From positions 1 through 13,229 of the forward strand of contig CATPAP010000098.1 of the NCBI GenBank assembly GCA_955651875.1: 13,229 nt of DNA. The letters are read 5' to 3'. Below, piece by piece: positions 6,746 to 12,811 of this stretch (position 1 is the stretch's first letter; the number at the start of each line of letters is the position of its first letter). A program made the translations under genes and the position numbers. The stretch comes from Candidatus Dormiibacterota bacterium. Lineage in GTDB: Bacteria; Chloroflexota; Dormibacteria; Aeolococcales; Aeolococcaceae. The notes below the pieces were generated by a model, which was given only the letters and a program-made list of their open reading frames with translations, was not told the origin of the DNA and made no database searches.

Positions 6746-6772
6746 TCCCTCGGCGAGCCTCGCTTTCAGGGA
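6746..6772. terminator. Weak hairpin between convergent genes
   Basis: TCCCT (6746-6750) can pair with AGGGA (6768-6772), with an inner GCGA/TCGC stem around a 3-nt loop. It lies between the stop of the 169-aa gene and the end of the converging gene. There is no clear T-tract, so terminator activity is only a possibility. Confidence 0.25.
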
Positions 6773-7206
6773 AGCGGGGTCGGCCCCGGCGTCAGCGTCG
6801 GCGCCGGGGTGGCAGTCGGTGTCGGGGCAGGCGTCGCCGTCGGCGAACCGCCGGGGGACACGGACGGCGTCGGGGTTGAAGGCGGACGCGCGGGTGCGGT
6901 CGGGCAGTTGGCCAGGGCGGGGTTGAAGGCGGTCGGGCTTGGCGTCGGCACCGCGGACGTCGCCGATGGGCTGGCGCTTACGCTCCCGTGCGCCGATGGC
7001 GACGTCTTGGGCGAGGCGCTTGGCCTGGCGGTGGGAACAGGAGTTGGGGTGACCACGTACGGCGTGTACGACGGGCACGGCGGCAGCGGAGGCACCGGTG
7101 GCTGGTGCGACCCCGTGAGCACCAGCGAGATGGCCACCGCGACGGCCCCGATGAGGACGGTCAGGACGAACGTGATCGCGCCCCACTCGCGGCGCAACAC
7201 GCTCAC
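6766..7206 (-). CDS. Membrane-anchored Pro/Thr/Ser-rich surface protein
   Basis: A 146-aa protein. A short basic N-terminus (V-S-V-L-R-R) is followed by one transmembrane helix or uncleaved signal anchor at about residues 10-31. The remaining 115 residues are a low-complexity Pro/Thr/Ser/Ala tail with repeated TPTP/SPS/TPAPT units, presumably outside the membrane. Two cysteines (44 and about 100) interrupt it. Such tails are typical of extended wall-spanning stalks or of O-glycosylated segments. The GTG start overlaps the galU stop by 4 nt (GTGA), so it is coupled to a UDP-glucose-making enzyme; glycosylation of the tail is a possible link (inference). Low complexity prevents family assignment. 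Confidence 0.8.
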   Translation of the reverse strand: MSVLRREWGAITFVLTVLIGAVAVAISLVLTGSHQPPVPPLPPCPSYTPYVVTPTPVPTARPSASPKTSPSAHGSVSASPSATSAVPTPSPTAFNPALANCPTAPARPPSTPTPSVSPGGSPTATPAPTPTATPAPTLTPGPTPLP

Positions 7207-8066
7207 GCGGTGACCAGAACCATGGCCGCGCGCAGCGCTGCACTGAGGCCGGGATGGTCGAGCGCGAGCCGCGCGTTGGTCGCCAGCCAGCCGGCCGGGG
7301 TGCCGACGTCGAGGAGCTCGCCGGTGAACTCCACGCCATGAACGGCGCCGGCCCCGATCAGCGCCCCGATTCCGTCAGTGAGCTGGATCTCGCTGCCGGT
7401 CCCCGGCGCGGTGTCACGCAGCGCGTCGAAGATGTCGGGGGTGAGCACGTAGCGGCCCATGATGGCGAGGTCGCTGGGCGCGTCCTGCGGCTGCGGCTTC
7501 TCGACGACCGCGCTGAGCCGGTGCACCCGGCCGTGGGATTCCGCGATGGCCGCGCACCCATAGCGCGAGATCTGCTCACGAGGCACACGCTTCAGCGCGA
7601 GGATCGGGGTGTGGTACTCGGAATACGCGTCGATCAGTTGCGTGAGCACCGGAACCGGTCCGTACGAGAGATCGTCTGGAAGCATGCACATGAACGGCAG
7701 GCCACCGACCGCCTCGGCCGCGCAGAGCACCGCGTGGCCGAGACCGAGCGGCCGGTCCTGGCGGACCCAGACGAAGCTCGCCAGGTGATCGCTGCGGCGA
7801 ACGGCCTCGAGCTCGGCGACCTTGCCGCGCTGCTCGAGAAGCTGTTCGAGCGCGGGCTGGGGACTGAAGTGCTGCTGGATCAGCTCCTTGCCGTCACTGA
7901 TGACCACCACCATCTCGCGGGCACCCGCGGCCACGGCCTCCTCGACAGCCCATTGGATGACCGGGCGGTCGAGGACGGGCAGCAACTCCTTGGGGAGAGC
8001 TTTGGTGGCGGGAAGAAAGCGCGTCCCCAGTCCGGCGGCGGGGATGACGCAATGGCGGAGATCCAC
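7203..8066 (-). CDS. galU: UTP-glucose-1-phosphate uridylyltransferase
   Basis: A 287-aa nucleotidyltransferase that makes UDP-glucose from UTP and glucose-1-phosphate for envelope polysaccharide and glycolipid synthesis. The nucleotide-binding signature is AAGLGTRFLPATKALPKE (residues 10-27). RPLGLGHAVLCA (105-116) contacts the sugar nucleotide, LPDD (129-132) supplies the metal-binding Asp, VVEKP (187-191) follows, and the family C-terminal block is LLDVGTPAGWL (251-261). The length is normal for bacterial GalU. The start is GTG; no in-frame ATG or ribosome site lies nearby, so translation may be leaderless from a GACAAT-like box at about 8075-8080 (weak). The last codons overlap the downstream PTS-rich gene. 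Confidence 0.94.
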   Translation of the reverse strand: MDLRHCVIPAAGLGTRFLPATKALPKELLPVLDRPVIQWAVEEAVAAGAREMVVVISDGKELIQQHFSPQPALEQLLEQRGKVAELEAVRRSDHLASFVWVRQDRPLGLGHAVLCAAEAVGGLPFMCMLPDDLSYGPVPVLTQLIDAYSEYHTPILALKRVPREQISRYGCAAIAESHGRVHRLSAVVEKPQPQDAPSDLAIMGRYVLTPDIFDALRDTAPGTGSEIQLTDGIGALIGAGAVHGVEFTGELLDVGTPAGWLATNARLALDHPGLSAALRAAMVLVTA

Positions 8067-8133
8067 GGCGGCGCATTGTCGCCCGTCAGCCGCTTGGCGT
8101 GCACTCCGTGTCGAGGTGACGATGGACGCCCAC

Positions 8134-8139
8134 TACACT
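8134..8139 (+). promoter_or_regulatory. -10 box of argS
   Basis: TACACT lies 33 nt before the GTG at 8173. Transcription from about 8146 would exclude the in-frame ATG at 8122 and include the GGAGGG site at 8163-8168. This box therefore decides the argS start. Confidence 0.5.
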
Positions 8140-8172
8140 GACGCCTCGTTGAGGATTCGCACGGAGGGACCG

Positions 8173-9819
8173 GTGACGGCGGCGCGATCGGTGGCCGACG
8201 CGGTTGGCGAAGCGCTCGCGGACGCCCTCGAGAGGTCCGTCAGGACTGGCGCCATCGCTGCGCCCGACGGGGCCGCAGACATCGTGGTGGAAAAACCCAA
8301 GGACCCATCGCATGGGGATGTCGCCACCAACCTCGCGCTGCGCCTCGCCCGGCACGCCGGCCGTCCGCCACTCGAGATCGCCGAAGCTCTGCGCGAGCAC
8401 CTCGTCCTCGGCGAGATCATCGAGTCGGCTGAGGTCGCCGGGCCGGGGTTCATCAACATGCGCGTGCACCCGGCCTGGCTGGCCGCTCAGCTCGCGCCGG
8501 TGATCGGCGCGGGTGAGCGCTGGGGTGACGTCGATCTCGCCAACGGTCGATCCGTGCAGGTCGAGTTCGTCAGCGCCAACCCCACCGGGCCGGTGACTCT
8601 GGGGGCGACGCGCGGCGCCGCGGTGGGAGACGCGCTTGCCAACGTCCTGGATGCCGCGGGCTACCGCGTGGAGAAGGAGTATTACGTCAACGACGCCGGC
8701 AGTCGCATGCAGACGTTCTTCGAGAGCTGCGCCTGGTACTACCGCACAATGTGCGGGATCGACGCGCCGCCACCGGACGAGCTCTATCCGGCCGCCGAGC
8801 GCGCCGCCGAGCTGCTCCTCGCCGAGCATGGGGATGCGCTGCGTGACCTCCCCATCGATCAGCTCGGTGAGCACGGCGTAGTCGCACAGCTCGCGGAGAT
8901 CCGCAGGGACCTCGAGCAGCTCGGCGTGCACTTCGACAGCTGGTTCCACGAACAGTCCCTCTTCGACAGCGGCGCCGTCGAGGACATGCTGCGACGGCTG
9001 CGCGACGCCGGCTGCGTGGTGGAGCGCGACGGCGCCGTGTGGTTCGCCGCGACCGCTGTCGGCCTCGACAAGGACGAGGTCCTGGTCCGCTCGAACGGGA
9101 TGCCGACGTACTTCACGTCCGACCTCGCGTACCACCTCGACAAGCTCGAGAAGCGCGCCTTCGACCGCGCCGTCGACGTCGTCGGGGCCGACCACCAGGG
9201 TCACCTGCCGCGCATGTTCGGTGCGCTGCGCGTGCTTGGCATCGCGCCGTCGCGCCTCGATATCGTCATCACCCAGCTGATCACCGTCGGCGGGGCCAAG
9301 ATGAAAAAGGCCGCCGGCCACTACGTGACGCTGCGCGAGATCCTCGACCAGGTGGGCGCTGATGCGATCCGCTTCTTCCTGATCAGCCGCGGCACAGGCT
9401 CCACCATTGACTTCGACCTCGACCTCGCCGTCAAGGCCGGCAATGAGAATCCGGTGTTCTACGTGCAGATGGCGCACGCTCGCTGTGCGGGAGTCTTCCG
9501 GCAGGCGCAGGCGGATGGCGTGCCGACCGGCAGCCCCGACCTGTCGTTCCTTGGGACCGACGAGTCCCCGTTGATCAGGCTGCTCCTCGACCTGCCGGAG
9601 GTGGTGAGGAGCGTAGCCCAGGACCTCGAACCGCACCGGCTCACGTTCTACGCACAGGAGGTCGCGGCGGCGTGGCACCGCTACTACCACGACCACCGCA
9701 TCGTCGACGCAACGGCGCCCGCGCTGAGCACGGCGCGACTCCACCTCGCAGCAGCGGTGCGCGTGACGCTGGCGCGCACGCTGCGGCTGATGGGGCTGTC
9801 TGCACCGGAACGCATGTAG
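8173..9819 (+). CDS. argS: Arginyl-tRNA synthetase with degenerate HIGH and KMSK motifs
   Basis: A 548-aa class I synthetase that attaches arginine to tRNA-Arg. The N-terminal additional domain (about 1-95) includes DPSHGDVATNLAL. The catalytic domain begins at V128-Q-V-E-F-V-S-A-N-P-T-G-P140 and contains YYVNDAGSRM (170-179), R306-S-N-G-M-P-T-Y-F-T-S-D and VVGADHQGHLPRM (336-348). The DALR anticodon-binding domain begins near 465 and ends in the typical PERM. Where ArgRS normally reads HVGH, this protein has T142-L-G-A145, and KMSK is K376-M-K-K379. Everything else is intact, so it is probably a working, divergent enzyme. The GTG start is preferred because GGAGGG lies 4 nt upstream and the -10 box rules out ATG 8122; TTG 8149 is less likely. 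Confidence 0.93.
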   Translation: MTAARSVADAVGEALADALERSVRTGAIAAPDGAADIVVEKPKDPSHGDVATNLALRLARHAGRPPLEIAEALREHLVLGEIIESAEVAGPGFINMRVHPAWLAAQLAPVIGAGERWGDVDLANGRSVQVEFVSANPTGPVTLGATRGAAVGDALANVLDAAGYRVEKEYYVNDAGSRMQTFFESCAWYYRTMCGIDAPPPDELYPAAERAAELLLAEHGDALRDLPIDQLGEHGVVAQLAEIRRDLEQLGVHFDSWFHEQSLFDSGAVEDMLRRLRDAGCVVERDGAVWFAATAVGLDKDEVLVRSNGMPTYFTSDLAYHLDKLEKRAFDRAVDVVGADHQGHLPRMFGALRVLGIAPSRLDIVITQLITVGGAKMKKAAGHYVTLREILDQVGADAIRFFLISRGTGSTIDFDLDLAVKAGNENPVFYVQMAHARCAGVFRQAQADGVPTGSPDLSFLGTDESPLIRLLLDLPEVVRSVAQDLEPHRLTFYAQEVAAAWHRYYHDHRIVDATAPALSTARLHLAAAVRVTLARTLRLMGLSAPERM

Positions 9820-9843
9820 CACGACCCGCGTCAGCACCCCCCG

Positions 9844-9849
9844 TATACT
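9844..9849 (+). promoter_or_regulatory. -10 box of tRNA-Glu
   Basis: TATACT lies 11 nt before the tRNA 5' end and 24 nt after the argS stop. The tRNA probably has its own promoter, although read-through from argS is possible. Confidence 0.55.
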
Positions 9850-9860
9850 TCGCAGGCCCT

Positions 9861-9938
9861 GCCCCGTTCGTCTAGCTGGCCAAGGACACCGCCCTCTCAA
9901 GGCGGAGATCATCGGTTCGAATCCGATACGGGGTACCA
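9861..9938 (+). tRNA. tRNA-Glu (anticodon CTC)
   Basis: A complete cloverleaf. The acceptor stem GCCCCGT pairs with ACGGGGT (one G-U at the end). The D arm lies in GTCTAGCTGGCCAAGGAC. The anticodon stem CCGCC/GGCGG encloses the 7-nt loop CTCTCAA with anticodon CTC, which reads GAG. The T arm is ATCGG-TTCGAAT-CCGAT. The discriminator A is followed by an encoded CCA (9936-9938). There is no intron and no long variable arm. The GTCTAG and CCGCCCTCTCA blocks are typical of bacterial tRNA-Glu. Confidence 0.97.
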
Positions 9939-10019
9939 CGGGCGCCGCGTGAGTGCGGACGGAGGTGGTGTCGCAGTGTCGCAGACGACGTCGGCGCAAC
10001 GGCGGCCTTGCATCGTCGA

Positions 10020-11546
10020 TCACGCGGCAACGTCCTGGAGCAGTTGGGCGGCGACCACCTCGGCGAGGCGCCGCTCGGCCGGCACAAGACCGATCCGGAC
10101 GCGGCGGTCGAGCAGATCGTCGATGTCCATGGCGCCCTCGTGGCGCACCCCGAACACGAGCTCCACCCGCAGCACCGCGCTGCCGGGGAACACGGGTTCG
10201 AGGAGCGCGAGGTCGTGCGCGGCGAGGGCAGCGACGGCGCCCGCCTCGGCTCCGTAGCGGCGCACCAGACGGGCCGGAAGCGCGGTCGCCGGCGTGCCCG
10301 CCGGGGCGGCGCCGACGAGCGGTACCAACGCGGTCCGGCTGGGCGCGCCGCCGTGGCGGTCGACGATGCGGTCGACAGCGTCCTGGGCCATGCGTCGATA
10401 TGTCGTGAGCTTGCCCCCCACCAACGTGATCAGCGTCCCGTCGGGCGATTCGACGATCGCGTGGCGCCGCGAGATGTCGGACGTCGAGCCGGCGACTGTA
10501 TCGAGCAGCGGGCGGAACCCGGCGTAGCGGCCGAGCACCGCAGCCTCGGTCACCGGCCACTGCATCACGCGTGACAGGGTGGCCAGCAGGAACTCCTCCT
10601 CGGCGGCGTCAACCGTCGGCTCGTCGTCGATCGGGCCGGAGTACGGGTCGTCGGTGACCCCGACGATGAGACGACCGTCGCCCAGCGGGGTGGCGCCAAC
10701 CCACCGAGCGCTCTGCGCGGGGACGGGGACGATCACAGCGGCGCGAGGCTCGCCGAGCGCGGCCGCGTCGACCACGAGGTGAGCGCCCTTGCTCGGTCGC
10801 AACCGCACGCTGCGATCGATGGTGTCGGCCCAGACCCCGCACGCGTTGACCACGCTGCGGGCGCGGATCTCGAAGGTGGCGTCGCTCAGCTCGTCGCGCA
10901 CCGACACCCGGCCCGAGGCCACCGCCAGTGCGGTGCAGCGGGTGACGATGGCGGCACCATGGGCAGCGGCGGTGCGCGCGACGCCGATGACGAGGCGAGC
11001 GTCGTCCTCGACCTGTCCGTCCCAGAACAGCACCGCGCCGCGCAGGTCCTCGCCGCGCAGCCCGGGAACCAGCATCCGCGCCTCGAGAGCGCTGATGCGG
11101 CGAGGGCCGGGCAGCCGCTTGCGACGCGTGCCCGAGGCGAGGCGCAGGAGGTCGCCAGCGCGCACGCCGGCCTCCACCAGGGCACCGTCGAGCGGCGACA
11201 TGGTGTCGTTGAGCGCGGCCACGAACGGCAGCGGGCGCACCAGGTGCGGGGCGGTTGTGGTCATCAGTACGTGTCGTTCGCGCGCCGATTCCCACGCCAC
11301 CGCCAGCTGCAGGTGGCGCAGGTAGCGGAGGCCACCGTGAATGAGCTTGGAGCTCCAGCGGCTGGTGCCGTTGGCCAGGTCGCGGCGTTCGATCAGGGCG
11401 GTGCGCAGTCCGCGCGTGGCCGCGTCGAGCGCCACGCCTGTGCCCACGATTCCGCCACCGATGACCAGAACATCGATCTCGGCGGAGGCGACGCGCGCGA
11501 GGTCGGCGGCTCGCTGGGCGGCGTTGAGCGAGCCCGCGACGCTCAC
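10020..11546 (-). CDS. glpD: Glycerol-3-phosphate dehydrogenase (aerobic, FAD-dependent)
   Basis: A 508-aa flavoprotein that oxidises glycerol-3-phosphate to dihydroxyacetone phosphate at the inner membrane and passes electrons to quinone. The FAD Rossmann motif is V28-I-G-G-G-I-V-G-T-G37. The GlpD signature is L57-A-N-G-T-S-R-W-S-S-K-L-I-H-G-G-L-R-Y-L76; the more usual sequence has SSRSSK. The C-terminal FAD-contact block is LVGGKLTTYR (375-384), followed by the GlpD C-terminal helical domain with DDLLDRRVR. GTG is preferred because it overlaps the stop of a 60-aa ORF (GTGA, 11543-11546) and gives normal family length. Upstream extension would run through that ORF. It converges on tRNA-Glu. 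No glycerol kinase or transporter gene is in the window. Confidence 0.94.
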   Translation of the reverse strand: MSVAGSLNAAQRAADLARVASAEIDVLVIGGGIVGTGVALDAATRGLRTALIERRDLANGTSRWSSKLIHGGLRYLRHLQLAVAWESARERHVLMTTTAPHLVRPLPFVAALNDTMSPLDGALVEAGVRAGDLLRLASGTRRKRLPGPRRISALEARMLVPGLRGEDLRGAVLFWDGQVEDDARLVIGVARTAAAHGAAIVTRCTALAVASGRVSVRDELSDATFEIRARSVVNACGVWADTIDRSVRLRPSKGAHLVVDAAALGEPRAAVIVPVPAQSARWVGATPLGDGRLIVGVTDDPYSGPIDDEPTVDAAEEEFLLATLSRVMQWPVTEAAVLGRYAGFRPLLDTVAGSTSDISRRHAIVESPDGTLITLVGGKLTTYRRMAQDAVDRIVDRHGGAPSRTALVPLVGAAPAGTPATALPARLVRRYGAEAGAVAALAAHDLALLEPVFPGSAVLRVELVFGVRHEGAMDIDDLLDRRVRIGLVPAERRLAEVVAAQLLQDVAA

Positions 11547-11725
11547 GGTGGGACCGCGGCTGGGCGCAGCCAGGCGTCGAGCAGCACGCGAAGCTCGGCG
11601 TCCATCGCGGGGGTGAGCGCATCGTCCACAAGGGAGGGGGCGGCGATGACCAGGCTGCGCAGGACCAGCTCGAGCAGGCGTGCTGCTCGAGCTGCGTCGA
11701 GCAGGCTGGAATGACGATGTGACAT
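11543..11725 (-). CDS. Small hypothetical protein coupled to glpD, 60 aa
   Basis: I recognise no family. The peptide is Leu/Ala-rich and looks largely helical (DAARAARLLELVLRSLV at about 10-26, AMDAELRVLLDAWL at 40-53). It has alternating charges and no membrane segment or cysteine. Its stop overlaps the glpD GTG by 4 nt, the same junction style as three well-supported gene pairs here, which supports real translation. A TACGCT box lies 10 nt upstream of its ATG. It could be a small partner of GlpD, or mainly a leader ORF that delivers ribosomes to glpD. Confidence 0.6.
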   Translation of the reverse strand: MSHRHSSLLDAARAARLLELVLRSLVIAAPSLVDDALTPAMDAELRVLLDAWLRPAAVPP

Positions 11726-11735
11726 CGCGCGTCGC

Positions 11736-11741
11736 AGCGTA
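11736..11741 (-). promoter_or_regulatory. -10 box of ORF60-glpD operon
   Basis: TACGCT on the minus strand ends 10 nt before the ATG at 11725. It is a weak match, but lies where other units here have their box. Confidence 0.35.
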
Positions 11742-11787
11742 ACGGGGTCCAGGCGGCGGGCAGCACCTCCGGAGCGGTCGGGCTGGG

Positions 11788-11793
11788 TACACT
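11788..11793 (+). promoter_or_regulatory. -10 box, leaderless promoter of the 40-aa protein
   Basis: TACACT ends 8 nt before the ATG at 11802, with no Shine-Dalgarno sequence between. It diverges from the ORF60-glpD box across about 45 bp. Confidence 0.5.
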
Positions 11794-11801
11794 CGGTGGT
11801 A

Positions 11802-11924
11802 ATGGTCCTCGCTCCTGCACCAAGCCTCGTGTTCGTCCTCGGTGTTCCCGCCGGCCTGATGATCTGTGTCGGCCTTCTCGGCGGGGCCGCCTGGGTGGTG
11901 CTCGGACGGATCAGCCGGGGCTAG
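11802..11924 (+). CDS. 40-aa single-pass membrane microprotein
   Basis: An ATG-to-TAG ORF of 40 codons in the spacer between two minus-strand units. Residues about 8-35 form one long hydrophobic helix (LVFVLGVPAGLMICVGLLGG, then AAWVVL), followed by a basic C-terminal tail G-R-I-S-R-G. The charge pattern predicts N-out, C-in insertion. The TACACT box directly upstream and the clean membrane-helix composition support a real gene over chance. It faces the FKBP lipoprotein gene convergently. Function is unknown; microproteins of this kind often bind larger membrane complexes. Confidence 0.6.
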   Translation: MVLAPAPSLVFVLGVPAGLMICVGLLGGAAWVVLGRISRG

Positions 11925-11929
11925 GCGCA

Positions 11930-11949
11930 GCCGTCAGCTCGGCGACGGT
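11930..11949. terminator. Weak hairpin after the 40-aa gene
   Basis: CCGTC (11931-11935) pairs with GACGG (11944-11948), extended by a G-T pair, around an 8-nt loop. It lies between the converging 40-aa and FKBP genes. There is no T-tract, so this is a weak call. Confidence 0.25.
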
Positions 11950-12488
11950 CAGCCGACGGCCAGCAGCTCGACGTCGAAGATCAGCGTCGCGTTGGGGGGA
12001 ATCGATCCCTGTCCGGCCGCGCCGTAGCCGAGCGACGTTGGGATCACCAAGCGTCTTTTTCCGCCCACGTGAATGGTCAGCAGCCCCTCCTCCCAGCCGC
12101 CGATGACGTTGGGCGGGGTGGCGCCGATCACGAACTGGAACGCGCTCCTCCCCGACTGACGCGACGTGTCGAAGACGCATCCGTTGGTCAGCCAGCCCGT
12201 GTACTGGACGGTGAGGTTGGCACCCTTGTGCGGCGCAGCACCGCTCCCGACGGCGATGTCGCCGTATTTGAGGCCGTCCGCGGTGGTGGTCAGCGACACG
12301 GACTCCGAGAAGTTGTCGCCGCCGGCGGGGGCGGGCGTGCACGAGGCAGCGCTGGGGGAAGCGGCCTGCGCGCTCACGGATGCCGTCGGCGCCGGGGTGA
12401 CGACGGCATCCGAGCCGCAGGCGGTGACCAGTGCGAGCAGCGACGTCGCGGCGATGGGAAGGCGCAGGCGGACGGCCGCAGAGCTCAT
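11949..12488 (-). CDS. FKBP-type peptidyl-prolyl isomerase, lipoprotein
   Basis: A 179-aa exported protein. The signal peptide (residues 1-23) ends in a lipobox VTA-C24. A Ser/Ala/Pro/Thr-rich linker (about 25-58) follows, then one FKBP domain (about 72-179). The active-site set is present by motif with FKBP12: Y96 (VQYTG), F106-D107 (VFDTS), F117 and F119, V128-I129, W132 (GGWEEG), Y155 and F171. It should catalyse prolyl cis-trans isomerisation in proteins folding outside the membrane. The ATG at 12488 is chosen over an in-frame ATG at 12536 for two reasons: it begins a proper signal peptide, and the -10 box lies between the two. C50 and C104 could form a disulfide. Confidence 0.93.
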   Translation of the reverse strand: MSSAAVRLRLPIAATSLLALVTACGSDAVVTPAPTASVSAQAASPSAASCTPAPAGGDNFSESVSLTTTADGLKYGDIAVGSGAAPHKGANLTVQYTGWLTNGCVFDTSRQSGRSAFQFVIGATPPNVIGGWEEGLLTIHVGGKRRLVIPTSLGYGAAGQGSIPPNATLIFDVELLAVG

Positions 12489-12496
12489 CAGCCGGA

Positions 12497-12502
12497 ATAC
12501 TA
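12497..12502 (-). promoter_or_regulatory. -10 box of FKBP gene
   Basis: TAGTAT on the minus strand ends 8 nt before the ATG at 12488, giving a leaderless or nearly leaderless mRNA. It excludes the upstream ATG as a start. Confidence 0.5.
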
Positions 12503-12514
12503 GAGGCTCGGCGG

Positions 12515-12520
12515 TACAAT
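12515..12520 (+). promoter_or_regulatory. -10 box of the CCHC mini-protein gene
   Basis: TACAAT on the plus strand, only 12 bp from the divergent FKBP box, so one regulator could affect both. Transcription from about 12527 gives a roughly 35-nt leader containing GGAG (12551-12554). Confidence 0.5.
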
Positions 12521-12561
12521 GCGACTCAGCGCACACTCAGAGTCTTTCGTGGAGCAGACGC

Positions 12562-12759
12562 ATGGCCAACACCATCAAGGAGTCCAAGGGAGTCAACTCC
12601 CAGAAGGACATCGTCACGTCGCAGCGCTGCCCGATATGTCACAACCTGATGCGTCAGAACGAGATCAGCGTGGAGATCGCGTTCCGGCATCAGCGCAAAC
12701 CCGGCGAGCCCAAGCGCCAGCGCCTCCTCAAGCACAGCAAGAACTGCAAGGCCGCGTAG
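12562..12759 (+). CDS. 65-aa CCHC zinc-binding-like mini-protein
   Basis: A small, basic, soluble protein. C23-P-I-C26 forms a zinc-knuckle half, and H58-S-K-N-C62 near the C-terminus could supply the other two ligands (C-x2-C ... H-x3-C). The middle (residues 32-57) is polar, then strongly basic (RHQRKPGEPKRQR), which suits RNA, DNA or ribosome contact. I cannot name a family. The ATG is supported by GGAG at 7 nt upstream and by the TACAAT box; the longer in-frame ORF starts inside the FKBP gene on the other strand and is rejected. Zinc binding and nucleic-acid contact are inferences from residue pattern. Confidence 0.75.
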   Translation: MANTIKESKGVNSQKDIVTSQRCPICHNLMRQNEISVEIAFRHQRKPGEPKRQRLLKHSKNCKAA

Positions 12760-12798
12760 CCGCACCTGGGCGTGTGCCGGTCGGCGCGAATGTCGGGG

Positions 12799-12804
12799 TA
12801 CACT
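12799..12804 (+). promoter_or_regulatory. -10 box, leaderless promoter of LON-domain gene
   Basis: TACACT ends 7 nt before the ATG at 12812, with no Shine-Dalgarno sequence between. Confidence 0.6.
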
Positions 12805-12811
12805 GGCATGC

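Noticed and set aside
7822..8172. Upstream extension of argS in the same frame
   Set aside because: It lies inside galU on the other strand, the -10 box at 8134 falls within it, and ArgRS homology begins only after the GTG at 8173.
9861..9938. tRNA-Glu as an integration site
   Set aside because: I found no duplicated 3' tRNA segment downstream and no integrase in the window.
8086..10560. 824-codon minus-strand ORF across argS and tRNA-Glu
   Set aside because: It is antisense to a confidently identified ArgRS and crosses a tRNA. Its product is low-complexity Arg/Ala/Gly-rich. It is a high-GC open-frame artefact.
10609..11823. 404-codon minus-strand ORF overlapping glpD in another frame
   Set aside because: The glpD frame has the FAD and GlpD signatures. 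This frame is Arg/Pro-rich noise.
12489..12536. Sixteen extra N-terminal residues on the FKBP protein
   Set aside because: The minus-strand -10 box lies inside this stretch, and the signal peptide starts properly at the ATG at 12488.
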